Positions 14,864 to 23,211 of a stretch of 38,894 nt of DNA are shown piece by piece. Each line of letters opens with the position of its first letter. Within the stretch, counting starts at the first letter, position 1. Location of the stretch: contig NZ_BCQP01000087.1 in the NCBI RefSeq assembly GCF_001552135.1, forward strand, positions 1 through 38,894, in the 5' to 3' direction. The notes under the pieces were generated by a model, which did no database searches, was not told the DNA's origin, and was given only the letters and a program-made list of their open reading frames with translations. The translations under genes were made by a program, and so were the position numbers. The stretch comes from Actinomadura chibensis NBRC 106107 (GTDB lineage Bacteria; Actinomycetota; Actinomycetes; Streptosporangiales; Streptosporangiaceae).

Positions 14864-16012
14864 TTAGTCGGGGATGCGGTCCAGGACGGGCAAGGGGGCC
14901 AGGCCGTACTGGTAGTAGTCGACCGTGTCGGCGCCCGAGGTTCGGGCGGCGGTCACCTTGGCGGCCAGGTGGTCGGCCGAGACCGTGTCCGGGATGCCGG
15001 GGCGGAGGACGGCGCGCAGCGTCGTGGCCGAGCCGAGCGCGGTGCGGTAGGCGGCGACGTCCTCCGCCACGCGGGCCTCGTCGGACGCGTAGCAGAGCAC
15101 CGCGTACGACGGGACGACCTTGCCCACGCCGGACGGGTCGACGCCGATCCGCCAGGCGGACGCGGCGGCCGGGTCGCCGGTGGGGCGTCCGTCCGCGTAG
15201 CCCTTCACGGCGCCGGTCAGGTCGAGGAAGGTCAGCCGGGAGCCCTCTTCCGCCACGGCGGCGGCGACGTCGGCGGCGAGCGACGTGACGACCGGCGTGC
15301 GGGCGTGCGCGTAGTCGGTGAGGACGTCCGGGATCGCGTCGACCGGCGGGCCGCCGTCCAGGACGGACGCGGCCAGCCGCGACGCGGCGTCGCGCGCGGC
15401 GTCGGCGTGCGGGACGCGCTCGCGGCAGTGCGCGCAGAAGCACAGGCCCAGCGCGAACTCGGCGGCCGGTCCGAGCTCGACGAAGGAGCGCTCGTGGTGG
15501 TAGCCGTGCTGGAACGTCCCGAAATGGAGGGACTCGGCGACGACGGAGTCCACGCCCTGGCGGGCGATGGCGCGGCCCAGCGCGACCGCGTACGCGCGCA
15601 CGTCCGGGTTGGACGGGCACAGGTCGGCGGGCGCGGCACGGTCGCCGAAGCAGTTCTCCTGCGTCACGTCCGGGAAGGCGAGGCCGAGCGTGGTGTTGTG
15701 CAGGAAGACGCCCCACCCGTGGAGGGGCACGCCCAGCTCGCGCGTCCGCTCCCGGAGAGCCCGCACGGGTTCGCGTTCCGCGCCCTTCTGCACGGGCGGG
15801 GTCAGGCGGAGGCCGTCGAAAGCGTCGTCCAAGGGGAAGTGGACCCCGTCGTGGCGCATGGTGACGCGGGTGCGGCCGTGGGGCGTCACGTCGCGGGCGC
15901 GGTGGTACGCGGCGCCGATCGTGATGGACGTGACGCCATGGGAGAGGACCCGCGCGACGTCGTCACCGTCGCCGCGCAGATCCTCGACCAGGACATAGAG
16001 GGATGAATCCAT
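14864..16012 (-). CDS. Uncharacterised, probably TIM-barrel (glycoside-hydrolase-like) protein, last gene of the operon
   Basis: 382-residue protein that I do not recognise firmly. The alternation of strands and helices (SLYVLVEDLRGDGDDVARVL; VTSITIGAAYHRARD; PLHGWGVFLHNTTLG; VDSVVAESLHFGTF) and a C-x-C-x2-C site in LGLCFCAHCRER (about residues 189-200) resemble barrel proteins related to family 10/42-type glycoside hydrolases, which often have such cysteine clusters. No signal peptide, so cytoplasmic. Its start overlaps the RidA stop by one base (TGATG), placing it in the operon. A role in opening or trimming the imported sugar-containing substrate is a guess. Confidence 0.6.
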   Translation of the reverse strand: MDSSLYVLVEDLRGDGDDVARVLSHGVTSITIGAAYHRARDVTPHGRTRVTMRHDGVHFPLDDAFDGLRLTPPVQKGAEREPVRALRERTRELGVPLHGWGVFLHNTTLGLAFPDVTQENCFGDRAAPADLCPSNPDVRAYAVALGRAIARQGVDSVVAESLHFGTFQHGYHHERSFVELGPAAEFALGLCFCAHCRERVPHADAARDAASRLAASVLDGGPPVDAIPDVLTDYAHARTPVVTSLAADVAAAVAEEGSRLTFLDLTGAVKGYADGRPTGDPAAASAWRIGVDPSGVGKVVPSYAVLCYASDEARVAEDVAAYRTALGSATTLRAVLRPGIPDTVSADHLAAKVTAARTSGADTVDYYQYGLAPLPVLDRIPD

Positions 16013-16395
16013 CAGCTCTTCTTGTAGGCGACGAAGTCGATTTCGACCAGGATGTTCATCAGGTCGGAGCCCACGGTCGTCCGCACCGGGTACGGCTGGT
16101 TGAAGTGCGCGCGGTACACCTCGTCGTAGGCGGCGAAGTCGCGGTGCAGCTCCTGGAGGTGGACGGTCGACTTCACCACGTCGTCCAGGCCGAGGCCGTG
16201 CTCGGCGAGGACGGCGGTCAGGTTCGCGAGGGTCTGCCTGGTCTGCGAGGCGACGTCGTCGCCGACGACCTCGCCGGTCTTCGGGTCGATCGGGCCCATC
16301 CCGGACGTGTACACGAAGTCGCCGACCACGAGGGCCTGCGAGTAGGTGCCGAGGGGTGCGGGCGCCGCCGCGCTGCGAAGTTCGCGCTTGCTCAT
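16012..16395 (-). CDS. ridA: RidA-family enamine/imine deaminase
   Basis: 127-residue YjgF/YER057c/UK114 protein. RidA hydrolyses reactive enamine/imine intermediates released by PLP-dependent dehydratases. The key residue R105 lies in YPVRTTVGSD, and a late VEIDFVA strand carries the conserved glutamate. The ATG at 16395 has AGGAGA just upstream. An alternative ATG at 16407 overlaps the kinase stop as ATGA. It sits three genes downstream of a PLP ammonia-lyase-type enzyme, exactly the activity it would serve. Confidence 0.9.
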   Translation of the reverse strand: MSKRELRSAAAPAPLGTYSQALVVGDFVYTSGMGPIDPKTGEVVGDDVASQTRQTLANLTAVLAEHGLGLDDVVKSTVHLQELHRDFAAYDEVYRAHFNQPYPVRTTVGSDLMNILVEIDFVAYKKS

Positions 16396-16403
16396 GGCTC
16401 TCC

Positions 16404-17393
16404 TCATCGGGTGACGGTGTCTTCGGTCGATTTCAGCAGGTCGAGATCACGGCGGCTCGGGAGACCCTCCCAGTCGCCGCGGACGGTGACCGCGTACGCG
16501 CCCGCGGCCGTCGCGGTGGCGAGCCGCTCGGCGACCGGGCGGCCCCGCACGAACTCGGCGAGGTACCCGGCGGCGAACGCGTCCCCCGCCCCGACCGGGT
16601 CGATCACCGGGACCCGGTGCGCGGGCTGGACATGCAACGTTCCCGCGCAGGACGCGACCACCCCGGCCGCGCCCCGCTTGACCAGCGCGTCGCGCGGGCC
16701 GAGCGCGGCGAGCCCGGCGGCGAGCCCGGCCGGGTCGTCGGCGGCCACGACGAGCCGCGCCTCGGCCTCGGTCGCGAACACGAGGTCGGCGCGTTTCACC
16801 AGGTCGCGCAGGCACTCACCGGCCTCGTCCGGGGACCACAGGGCGCTGCGGTAGTTCAGGTCGAGGGAGACGGGGACGCCCGCGTCCCGGGCCGTCTCGA
16901 CGGCGTCGTCCAGCGCGGCGCGGGCGGTCGGGCTGATCGCCGCCGTGATCCCGGTGACGTGCAGGACGCGCGCCGACCTGATCAGCGCGTGCGGGACGTC
17001 GGCCGGGCCGAGCCGGGAGCCCGCGCTGCCCGTCCGGTAGTACTGGACGCGGGTGAGCGTCCCCGACCGGCGCTCCTTGAACAGCAGCGCGGTGGGGGCC
17101 GACTCGTCCACGACGGCGTGGTCGATGCGGACGCCCTCGCCCGCGAGCGCCGTCGTGATGAGACGGCCGAACTCGTCGTCGCCGACCCGGCCGAACCAGG
17201 CGGCGGTGGCGCCGAGGCGGCGCAGCCCGATCGCCGTGTTCGACTCGGCGCCGCCGATCCCGAGGTCGAGCGTCCGCGCGTGCCGCATCGGCCCGACGAC
17301 CGGGTTCTCCAGCCGCGCCATCGTCTCCCCGAACGTCACGAGATCGACCCCGGCCGAGGGAGACCCCGCTGAGTCCTGTTCCGCTCCGGTCAT
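16404..17393 (-). CDS. PfkB-family sugar kinase, 2-keto-3-deoxygluconate kinase-like
   Basis: 329 residues from ATG 17393. Ribokinase/PfkB signatures are present: LGIGGAESNTAIGLRRLGA near residue 45 and IDPVGAGDAFAAGYLAEF near residue 270, with the catalytic aspartate in GAGDAF. The opening VDLVTFGETMARL and the VQYYRTGSAGSRL segment are those of KDG kinases. It is directly downstream of KDPG aldolase, which supports phosphorylation of 2-keto-3-deoxygluconate at C6. The frame is open to 17543, where ATGA overlaps the aldolase stop. This would add two 25-residue repeats arising from a 75-bp duplication. ATG 17468 is a third in-frame start. Which start is used is not decided by the sequence. 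Confidence 0.87.
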   Translation of the reverse strand: MTGAEQDSAGSPSAGVDLVTFGETMARLENPVVGPMRHARTLDLGIGGAESNTAIGLRRLGATAAWFGRVGDDEFGRLITTALAGEGVRIDHAVVDESAPTALLFKERRSGTLTRVQYYRTGSAGSRLGPADVPHALIRSARVLHVTGITAAISPTARAALDDAVETARDAGVPVSLDLNYRSALWSPDEAGECLRDLVKRADLVFATEAEARLVVAADDPAGLAAGLAALGPRDALVKRGAAGVVASCAGTLHVQPAHRVPVIDPVGAGDAFAAGYLAEFVRGRPVAERLATATAAGAYAVTVRGDWEGLPSRRDLDLLKSTEDTVTR

Positions 17394-17540
17394 CGGGCCC
17401 GTTTCCGCGGGGGACGGCCCCCGGCCTCTCGGGGGCCGTCCCGGTGATGCTTGTTCCGCTGTGGTCATCGGGCGCTCTTCTCCGGGGGACGACCCTCGGA
17501 CCCCCGGGGGCCGCCCCGATGATCCTCGCTCCGCTCCGGT
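17371..17540. repeat. 75-bp tandem duplication of the aldolase/kinase junction
   Basis: Two full 75-bp units (17391-17465 and 17466-17540) are flanked by partial copies on both sides. Each unit carries CATCGGG (the reverse of the stop/start overlap CGATGACC), a GGGGGACG(A/G)CCC-type hairpin and TTCCGCT(C/G)(C/T)GGT or a close variant. As 75 is a multiple of three, the kinase frame stays open through all copies, each giving a new in-frame ATG. The source is evidently the junction between the aldolase end and the kinase start. Confidence 0.85.
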
Positions 17541-18223
17541 CATCGGGACGGGGCTTCCGGGGGCGGCGGGGCGGTGGCCTGGAGGCGGGCCGTGCGGACG
17601 CCGTTGAGGACGCGGTAGGCGCGGTCGGCCATGGCGGTCAGCGAGCCGCCGTCGAGGGCGTCGCCGATCAGGGAGCCGCCGACGCCGACGCCGATCGCGC
17701 CCGCGCGGACGTAGTCGCCCGCGTTGCCCGGACGGACGCCGCCGGTCGGCAGGAGCGCGATGTCGCGGAACGGCTCGGCGAGGTCGCGCAGGTACTCGGG
17801 TCCGAACAGGTGGGCGGGGAAGACCTTGACGGCGGTGGCGCCGAGGTCCCAGGCGCGGGCGACCTCGCTGGGCGTGAGCGCGCCGGGGTAGTAGGGGACG
17901 CCCAGGTCGTGGGCCTTCACGGCGACCTCGGCGTCCGTGTCCGGGGCCACCAGGAAGGACGCGCCCGCGTCGACGGCGGCGGACGCGTCGGCGGGCGTCC
18001 GGACCGTCCCGGCGCCGAGCTCGACGTCGTCGGGGTACCGGTCGCGGGCGGCGCGCAGCGCGTCCAGCGCGCCGGGAGTGTTGAGGGTGATCTCCAGGCA
18101 GCGGATGCCGGCGGCGACCAGGGTGTCCAGGACGCCGGTCACGCGGGTGGGGTCGGTGCCGCGCACGACCGCGACGACGCCGGTGGCCGTCAGCGCGCCT
18201 CCCGGCGCCAAGCGGGGGGTCAT
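17540..18223 (-). CDS. eda: KDPG/KHG aldolase (bifunctional 4-hydroxy-2-oxoglutarate / 2-dehydro-3-deoxyphosphogluconate aldolase)
   Basis: 227-residue class I aldolase that splits 2-keto-3-deoxy-6-phosphogluconate to pyruvate and glyceraldehyde 3-phosphate. The Schiff-base lysine K133 is in GATAVKVFPAHLFGPEY and the general acid/base E44 in CLEITLNTPGAL. LLPTGGVRPGN binds phosphate. The length is a little above the usual 210 because of a proline-rich tail, PPPPEAPSR, in the duplicated junction. It begins 30 bp after the PLP enzyme with GAGAGGA upstream, and ends in an ATGA overlap with the longest kinase frame. Confidence 0.93.
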   Translation of the reverse strand: MTPRLAPGGALTATGVVAVVRGTDPTRVTGVLDTLVAAGIRCLEITLNTPGALDALRAARDRYPDDVELGAGTVRTPADASAAVDAGASFLVAPDTDAEVAVKAHDLGVPYYPGALTPSEVARAWDLGATAVKVFPAHLFGPEYLRDLAEPFRDIALLPTGGVRPGNAGDYVRAGAIGVGVGGSLIGDALDGGSLTAMADRAYRVLNGVRTARLQATAPPPPEAPSR

Positions 18224-18253
18224 GGTCGTCCTCTCGAAGGGGGGTTCAACGGG

Positions 18254-19474
18254 TCAGAAGTAGGTGCGGATCAGGTCGGTCACCGTATGGTCGTCGTCGA
18301 CGACCGGGATGACCTGCCATTTGTCGAAGGCCGTGCAGGGGTGGGAGATCCCGAAGCAGATCAGGTCGCCCGGCCGCGGGGACGGCCCCTCCACCGCCAC
18401 GTAGGCGTGGTGGTCGTTGGTGTCGGTGACGCGCAGGCCGTCCGCGGGCAGGACGGTCCCGTCCCGCCGCCGGACGCGCAGCGGGACGGGCAGCCCCGCG
18501 TCGTAGGGCGCCTCACGCTTGCCCATCCCGACGATCGCGAGCCCCTCCTCCGGGACGGACGTGACCTGCGCCCAGATCTCCAGCGCGGCGTCCAGCGAGC
18601 CGGGCAGGCGGGTGAACGGCGTCCGCTCGGTGTAGATGCCGTCGTCGTGCGTCACGTAGGCGCCGCTGCGCAGGATCACGGTCAGCTCGTGCCCGGGCAG
18701 CCAGTCCCCGGACAGCCGCTCCGCGACCTGGTCGAAGTACGCGCTGCCGCCCGCCGTGACGACGACCTCGCGCGGCAGCAGCCCGGTCTTGGACAGCTCG
18801 GCGGTCACGTCGCGGAGCGTCCCGAGGTAGGCGCCCGCGGCCGCGACGTCCGGCAGCCCGCCCTCGTAGCCCGCGACGCCCGCCAGTTCGGTGCCGGGGG
18901 AGGCGGCGACGGCGCGCGCGACGGCGGTCAGCTCCTCGACGGTGCGGCACCCGGTCCGCCCGTTCGGGTGGCCGAACTCGACGAGCACCCGGAACGGGCG
19001 CGGCCCGGCGGCGGCGGAGAGCGCGGCGACGCCTTCGAGCGAGTCGGCGTACAGCAGGAACTCCATGCCGCGGCCGACCTCGCCGCCGAGCCAGTGCAGC
19101 GCGGTCGGGTCGAGCAGCTCGTTGGCCAGCAGGATCCGCGGGACGCCGAACGTCCGGTAGGCGAGGACCTGGTTGGCGGTCGCGGCGGTGATGCCCCAGG
19201 CGCCCGCGTCGAGCTGGGTCTGGAACAGCGACGGCGCCATGGTCGTCTTGCCGTGCGGCGCGAAGGCCAGGTCGTGCCGGGCGCAGAACGCGGCCAGCTC
19301 GGCGATGTTGTGTTCCAGCGCCGATCTGCGCAGGACCATGAGCGGCCAGGTGAACGGGCCGCCGAACAGCGGGTGCCGGGCGGCGGCGAACTCCGCGTAC
19401 GGGACGGCCGGGCCGGGCTGCCAGAAGCCCTTCGTCCGCCAGTCGACGTACTCGTCCGGAATCGTGAGGTTCAC
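18254..19474 (-). CDS. D-serine dehydratase/D-threonine aldolase-like PLP enzyme
   Basis: 406-residue fold-type III PLP enzyme (alanine racemase N-terminal barrel plus DSD-like C-terminal domain). The PLP lysine is K76 in FAPHGKTTMAP. The C-terminal metal site is H378-x-C380 in GISHPCTAFDKW, as in zinc-dependent eukaryotic-type D-serine dehydratases. Members eliminate ammonia from D-beta-hydroxy amino acids or cleave them. With a KDG-type kinase and KDPG aldolase just downstream, a D-glucosaminate-type ammonia-lyase giving 2-keto-3-deoxygluconate would connect the pathway (inference). D-serine or D-threonine is the standard alternative. The GTG start overlaps the IclR stop as GTGA. Confidence 0.87.
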   Translation of the reverse strand: MNLTIPDEYVDWRTKGFWQPGPAVPYAEFAAARHPLFGGPFTWPLMVLRRSALEHNIAELAAFCARHDLAFAPHGKTTMAPSLFQTQLDAGAWGITAATANQVLAYRTFGVPRILLANELLDPTALHWLGGEVGRGMEFLLYADSLEGVAALSAAAGPRPFRVLVEFGHPNGRTGCRTVEELTAVARAVAASPGTELAGVAGYEGGLPDVAAAGAYLGTLRDVTAELSKTGLLPREVVVTAGGSAYFDQVAERLSGDWLPGHELTVILRSGAYVTHDDGIYTERTPFTRLPGSLDAALEIWAQVTSVPEEGLAIVGMGKREAPYDAGLPVPLRVRRRDGTVLPADGLRVTDTNDHHAYVAVEGPSPRPGDLICFGISHPCTAFDKWQVIPVVDDDHTVTDLIRTYF

Positions 19475-20391
19475 GGCTGGTTCCCTCCATGCGGATCACG
19501 GTCGGTACTGCTGCGCTCGGCGGGACGGTCGAGCGCCCGGTCGAGTGGCCGGTCGAGGGGCCGCTCGGGACGGCGGCGCGGCTGCCGGGACGAGCCCAGC
19601 ACGCGGGAGATCTCCAGGCCCGTCCGCTCGACCATCGGCCCGACCTCCCGCACCCGCGCGGGCGTCATCCGGGACGTCAGCCCGGACACGCTGAGCGCCC
19701 CGACGGCCCGGTCGGTGTGGTCGAAGATCGGCGCGGCGACGCAGCGCACCTCGGGCTCGTTCTCCCGGTCGTCCACGGCGTACCCGGAGAGCCGGACGCG
19801 CTCCAGCTCGGCCGCGAGCCGGGCCGGGTCGGTGATCGTCCGCTCGGTGCGCGGGGTGAGCCCGGCGGCGACGACGAGCTGGAAGTCGTCGTCGCCGAGC
19901 CAGGCGAGGATGGCCTTGCCGACGGCCGTCCGGTAGGCGGGCATCCGCATCCCGACGCGGGACGCCATCCGGACGTTGTGCTCGTTCTCCACCTTGTCGA
20001 TGTAGACGACCTCGGGCGCGTCGTAGACGACGAGGTGGCACGTCTCCCCCACGACGTGCTGGAGGCGGCGCAGCGGGTCGGCGGCGACGGACCGCACGTC
20101 CAGCGACGACAGGTACGCCTGCCCGAGCCGCAGCGCGCCGTGCCCGAGCCGGAACCAGCCCGTCTCGCGGTCGCGGGTGAGCAGGTCGCCGTCGATCAGC
20201 GGGGCGGCGAGGCGCAGCACGGTGCTCTTGCTGAGGCCGAGGTCGTCGGCGATCTGGGTGAGGGACACGCCGCGCGCGTCGGCGTGGTCGCGGACGTGGT
20301 CGAGCACCGCGAGCGCCCGGCGCAGCGACGACGACTGGTTCCGCGCGGGCTTCGCCGCGGCCTTGCCGGGCACGGTCTCGTCGATGCTCAT
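19471..20391 (-). CDS. IclR-family transcriptional regulator of the operon
   Basis: 306 residues from ATG 20391, which overlaps the upstream hydrolase stop as ATGA. The N-terminal winged helix covers about residues 22-80 (LRRALAVLDHVRDHADARGV, then SLTQIADDLGLSKSTVLRLA). The effector-binding GAF-like domain covers about 90-265, with YRTAVGKAILAWLG typical of the family. After the conserved part come about 40 basic residues with RP(L/E)DR-type repeats, encoded by degenerate DNA repeats (19515-19575), which look like a recent expansion. Embedded in the operon it probably controls, it is a candidate to bind the palindrome at 28609-28623. Confidence 0.9.
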   Translation of the reverse strand: MSIDETVPGKAAAKPARNQSSSLRRALAVLDHVRDHADARGVSLTQIADDLGLSKSTVLRLAAPLIDGDLLTRDRETGWFRLGHGALRLGQAYLSSLDVRSVAADPLRRLQHVVGETCHLVVYDAPEVVYIDKVENEHNVRMASRVGMRMPAYRTAVGKAILAWLGDDDFQLVVAAGLTPRTERTITDPARLAAELERVRLSGYAVDDRENEPEVRCVAAPIFDHTDRAVGALSVSGLTSRMTPARVREVGPMVERTGLEISRVLGSSRQPRRRPERPLDRPLDRALDRPAERSSTDRDPHGGNQP

Positions 20392-21137
20392 GTCGTGCTC
20401 CCCGGAAGCAGTCCACGGGTGATAACGTCGCGGGCCGCCGCGAGGTGCCGCCCGGCGCGGGCGAGTGAGATCTCGTGGTGGCCCGGCAGCAGTATGTCGA
20501 TCTCCAGCGCGGCGAGGCGCGCCAGGCTGGCCGCGTACTCGGGGACGCGCGCGTCGTGCAGGTTCTGCAGCGAGATCCGCCCGCCGGTGAACACGCAGTC
20601 GCCGGAGAACAGGGCGCGGCCCTCGGGCGCGTCGAGCAGGTAGCAGGTGTGCCCGTCGGCGTGCCCCGGCGTGGCGATCGCGGTGAGGACGACCCCGCCG
20701 CCGAGGTCGACCCGCTCCCCGTCGGCGATGGGACGCACCGCCGGGCACGCCTCGAACGCGTACTCCGGCGGGTACACCCCGGCCGCCTTGCCGCGGTCGA
20801 CGCTGAGCTTGTCCTCCGCGCCGGACGCGATCCAGTCGCTCGCCGGCGCCCCCGCGCGGACGGCGATCCCCGGCACGTCCCGCGCGACGGCGGCGGCGCC
20901 GCCCGCGTGGTCGGCGTGCCCGTGGGTGAGCAGCAGGTGCCGCTCCCCCGCCGGTGCGGCGGCGGTGCGCAGCCGCCGCGCGAGCAGCCCGGCGGACGTC
21001 CCGGCGCCCGCGTCGACGAGCGCCGCGCCCCGCGACCCGCGCACGAGGTAGACGTGGCAGTCGAGCGGGTCGGTGAGGTCGAACCCGGCGGCTCCGCTGC
21101 CGACGAGTTCGACGTGCTGCGTCAGCCGCATGCTCAT
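20388..21137 (-). CDS. Metallo-beta-lactamase-fold hydrolase
   Basis: 249-residue member of the glyoxalase II-like metallo-beta-lactamase superfamily. The metal motif LLLTHGHADHAGG (H-x-H-x-D-H) is near residues 68-80, followed by ATPGHADGHTCYLL, FSGDCVFTGG and LLPGHHE, all four expected ligand regions. No signal peptide is seen, so it is cytoplasmic. It is coupled by 4-base overlaps to the M20 gene upstream and the IclR gene downstream. It probably hydrolyses an ester, thioester or lactone formed in the pathway (for example a sugar-acid lactone). The substrate is not readable. Confidence 0.87.
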   Translation of the reverse strand: MSMRLTQHVELVGSGAAGFDLTDPLDCHVYLVRGSRGAALVDAGAGTSAGLLARRLRTAAAPAGERHLLLTHGHADHAGGAAAVARDVPGIAVRAGAPASDWIASGAEDKLSVDRGKAAGVYPPEYAFEACPAVRPIADGERVDLGGGVVLTAIATPGHADGHTCYLLDAPEGRALFSGDCVFTGGRISLQNLHDARVPEYAASLARLAALEIDILLPGHHEISLARAGRHLAAARDVITRGLLPGSTT

Positions 21138-22267
21138 GCCGCCCCCTCGCCGAGGGAGCGGACGGTGTCGACGACCAGCCGGGCGGCGGCGTCCACGTCC
21201 GCGAGCGCCACGGACTCGGCGGCCGAGTGCGCGTCGGCGATCGAGCCGGGCCCGAACACGACCGACGGGACGCCCGCGCGGGCGAGCTTGCTCGCGTCCG
21301 TCCCGAACGGCATCCCCTGGACGGACGCGGGCAGCCCCGCCCGTTCGAGCGCGGCGCACAGCGCGGCGGGCACCGGGCTCGTCGCCGGGGTGTCGAGGGC
21401 GTAGTCGACGGTGAACGGGTCGTCCACCTCGACCTGGCCGGGCAGGAGGGCGGTCAGCTCGGCGCGGTCGCGGCGCCACACCTCCAGGGGGTCCTCCCCG
21501 GGCAGGGTGCGGCGGTCCACGTCGATCTCGCAGCGGCCGGGGACGGTGTTCGGCCCGTCCCCGCCCCTGATCCGGGTGACGCAGCGGGTCGCCGGGCCGA
21601 GCAGCGGGTGCGGCGCGGCGTCCGGCGCGGTCCCGGCGATGTGGTCGATCACGCGGGACATGAGGGTGACCGCGTTGACGGCCTCGTCCGGGCGCGAGCT
21701 GTGCCCGGCCCTCCCCAGCGTCCGGACGGTGTACCGCACGCACCCCTTGTGCGCCGTCGCCGGGACGAGCCCGGTCGGCTCCCCGACGATCGCGCCGACG
21801 ACCTCCGTGCCGGCGAGGTCGGAGATCAGGCCGAGGACGCCCTGGTAGGCGTGCTCCTCGTCCATCACCCCGGCGACGACGACCCCGAACGGCGGCGGCG
21901 GACCGGCCGCCAGCCCGGCCGCCGCCAGCATGAACGCCGCCAGCGGCCCCTTCGCGTCGCACGCGCCGCGCCCGTACAGGCGGCCGTCGCGGACCGTCCC
22001 GGCGAACGGGTCCACGGTCATGCCGTCGGTCTCGACCGTGTCGAGATGCGACTCCAGCAGGACGACGCGCGGGTCGCGTCCCGGCACGGTCGCGACGACG
22101 TTCGGACGTCCCGGCGACACCTCCCGAACCTCGGCCTTGATGCCGCGCCCGGCGAACCAGTCGCGGACGTACGCCGCGACAGCGGCCTCCCCGTCACCCG
22201 CCCCACCCCGCGGGTTGACGCTGGGGATGCCGACCATGTCCCGTAGAAGCTCCCCCGAGTTCGACAT
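21134..22267 (-). CDS. M20-family (ArgE/DapE-like) amidohydrolase
   Basis: 377-residue zinc-dependent deacylase/peptidase. Metal ligands are visible in order: LLESHLDTVE, GRGACDAKGPLA, VMDEEHAYQG (the EE pair), VGEPTGL, and the late histidine in IADAHSAAESV. The dimerisation/lid domain lies about residues 180-290. The start (ATG 22267) overlaps the permease stop as TGATG. M20 enzymes of this type remove acyl or acetyl groups from alpha-amino groups or cleave small amide bonds. In this operon it is a second possible N-deacylase next to the amidohydrolase at its 5' end. Confidence 0.9.
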   Translation of the reverse strand: MSNSGELLRDMVGIPSVNPRGGAGDGEAAVAAYVRDWFAGRGIKAEVREVSPGRPNVVATVPGRDPRVVLLESHLDTVETDGMTVDPFAGTVRDGRLYGRGACDAKGPLAAFMLAAAGLAAGPPPPFGVVVAGVMDEEHAYQGVLGLISDLAGTEVVGAIVGEPTGLVPATAHKGCVRYTVRTLGRAGHSSRPDEAVNAVTLMSRVIDHIAGTAPDAAPHPLLGPATRCVTRIRGGDGPNTVPGRCEIDVDRRTLPGEDPLEVWRRDRAELTALLPGQVEVDDPFTVDYALDTPATSPVPAALCAALERAGLPASVQGMPFGTDASKLARAGVPSVVFGPGSIADAHSAAESVALADVDAAARLVVDTVRSLGEGAA

Positions 22268-23211
22268 CAGGACCGCCGTTCCCGCGCGTAGGCGAGCAGC
22301 AGCCCGATGATCAGCAGGCCCAGCACGATCTGCCGCGCCCCCTCGGACATGTTCCACGACGCCAGCAGCGCCGTGAGCAGCGTCAGCATCAGCGCGCCCG
22401 CGACGGTGCCGAGCACGTGGCCGCGCCCGCCGAGGATGGACGTCCCGCCGAGCACCACCGACGCGATCGACAGCAGCTGGTACGGGTTGCCCATCGTGAG
22501 CGAACTGGTGGAGGTGAACCCGAGCAGCACCAGCCCGGCCACCCCGGCGAGCAGCGAGCACGCGCCGTAGGCGACGAACGCGGTCCGCGCGAGCGGCACC
22601 CCGGACGCCCGCGACGCCCGCTCCCCGTTGCCGAGCGCGAACACGTACCGTCCGATCCGGGACGCGTGCAGCAGCCACACGGCGACCGCGGTGATCCCGA
22701 GCCAGAGCAGGAACGCGAGCGGCACCCCGGCCACGCGGTCGTTGGCGAGCGACGCGAGCAGCGGCACCTTCGCCGACTTCGGCGACCCGTTGGTGTAGAC
22801 GAGCAGCGCGCCCGCGACGATCGTCCCGGTGGCGAGCGTCATGACCATGGGCGGCACCCGCAGCCAGGTCACCCCGGCCGCGTTCGCGACGCCGACGAGG
22901 ACGCTCGCGACGAGCGCGACGACGACGCCGGTCGTCCCGCCGGACCCGGACGCGACCTGCGCGCACACCACCGCCGACAGCGCGACGACGCCGGACACCG
23001 ACAGGTCGATCCCGCTCATCATGACCACGAGCGTCTGCCCGACGCCGACGATGCCGAGGAACGCGGCCGTCTGCACCAGGTACCGGACGCTCGACACGCT
23101 GTCGAAGCCCTTCGCGAACAGGATCGCGCCGATCCACGTCACGAGCAGGACGCCGAACGCCCAGGCGGCCCGGTTGTCGCGGAGCCCCCGCGGCAGGGGA
23201 ATCGCGGTCAT
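22267..23211 (-). CDS. Ribose-type (CUT2) ABC importer permease
   Basis: 314-residue integral membrane protein of the RbsC/BPD_transp_2 family with about eight to ten hydrophobic segments. The family loop VVMMSGIDLSVSGVVALSAV is near residue 62, and IASVVLGGTSILGGRGHVLG, the conserved cytoplasmic segment that contacts the ATPase, is near 245. It is coupled by one-base overlaps to the first permease and to the M20 gene. It forms the translocation pore with the next gene's product for uptake of a sugar-like solute. Confidence 0.92.
   Translation of the reverse strand: MTAIPLPRGLRDNRAAWAFGVLLVTWIGAILFAKGFDSVSSVRYLVQTAAFLGIVGVGQTLVVMMSGIDLSVSGVVALSAVVCAQVASGSGGTTGVVVALVASVLVGVANAAGVTWLRVPPMVMTLATGTIVAGALLVYTNGSPKSAKVPLLASLANDRVAGVPLAFLLWLGITAVAVWLLHASRIGRYVFALGNGERASRASGVPLARTAFVAYGACSLLAGVAGLVLLGFTSTSSLTMGNPYQLLSIASVVLGGTSILGGRGHVLGTVAGALMLTLLTALLASWNMSEGARQIVLGLLIIGLLLAYARERRS

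Noticed and set aside
17444..19936. 830-codon plus-strand open frame across the operon
   Set aside because: It is antisense to three well-supported genes (aldolase, PLP enzyme, IclR), has no family resemblance and shows the Arg/Gly/Val-rich composition typical of shadows in high-GC DNA. The same holds for 24181-25863, 26974-28536, 22417-23292 and 20475-21404.
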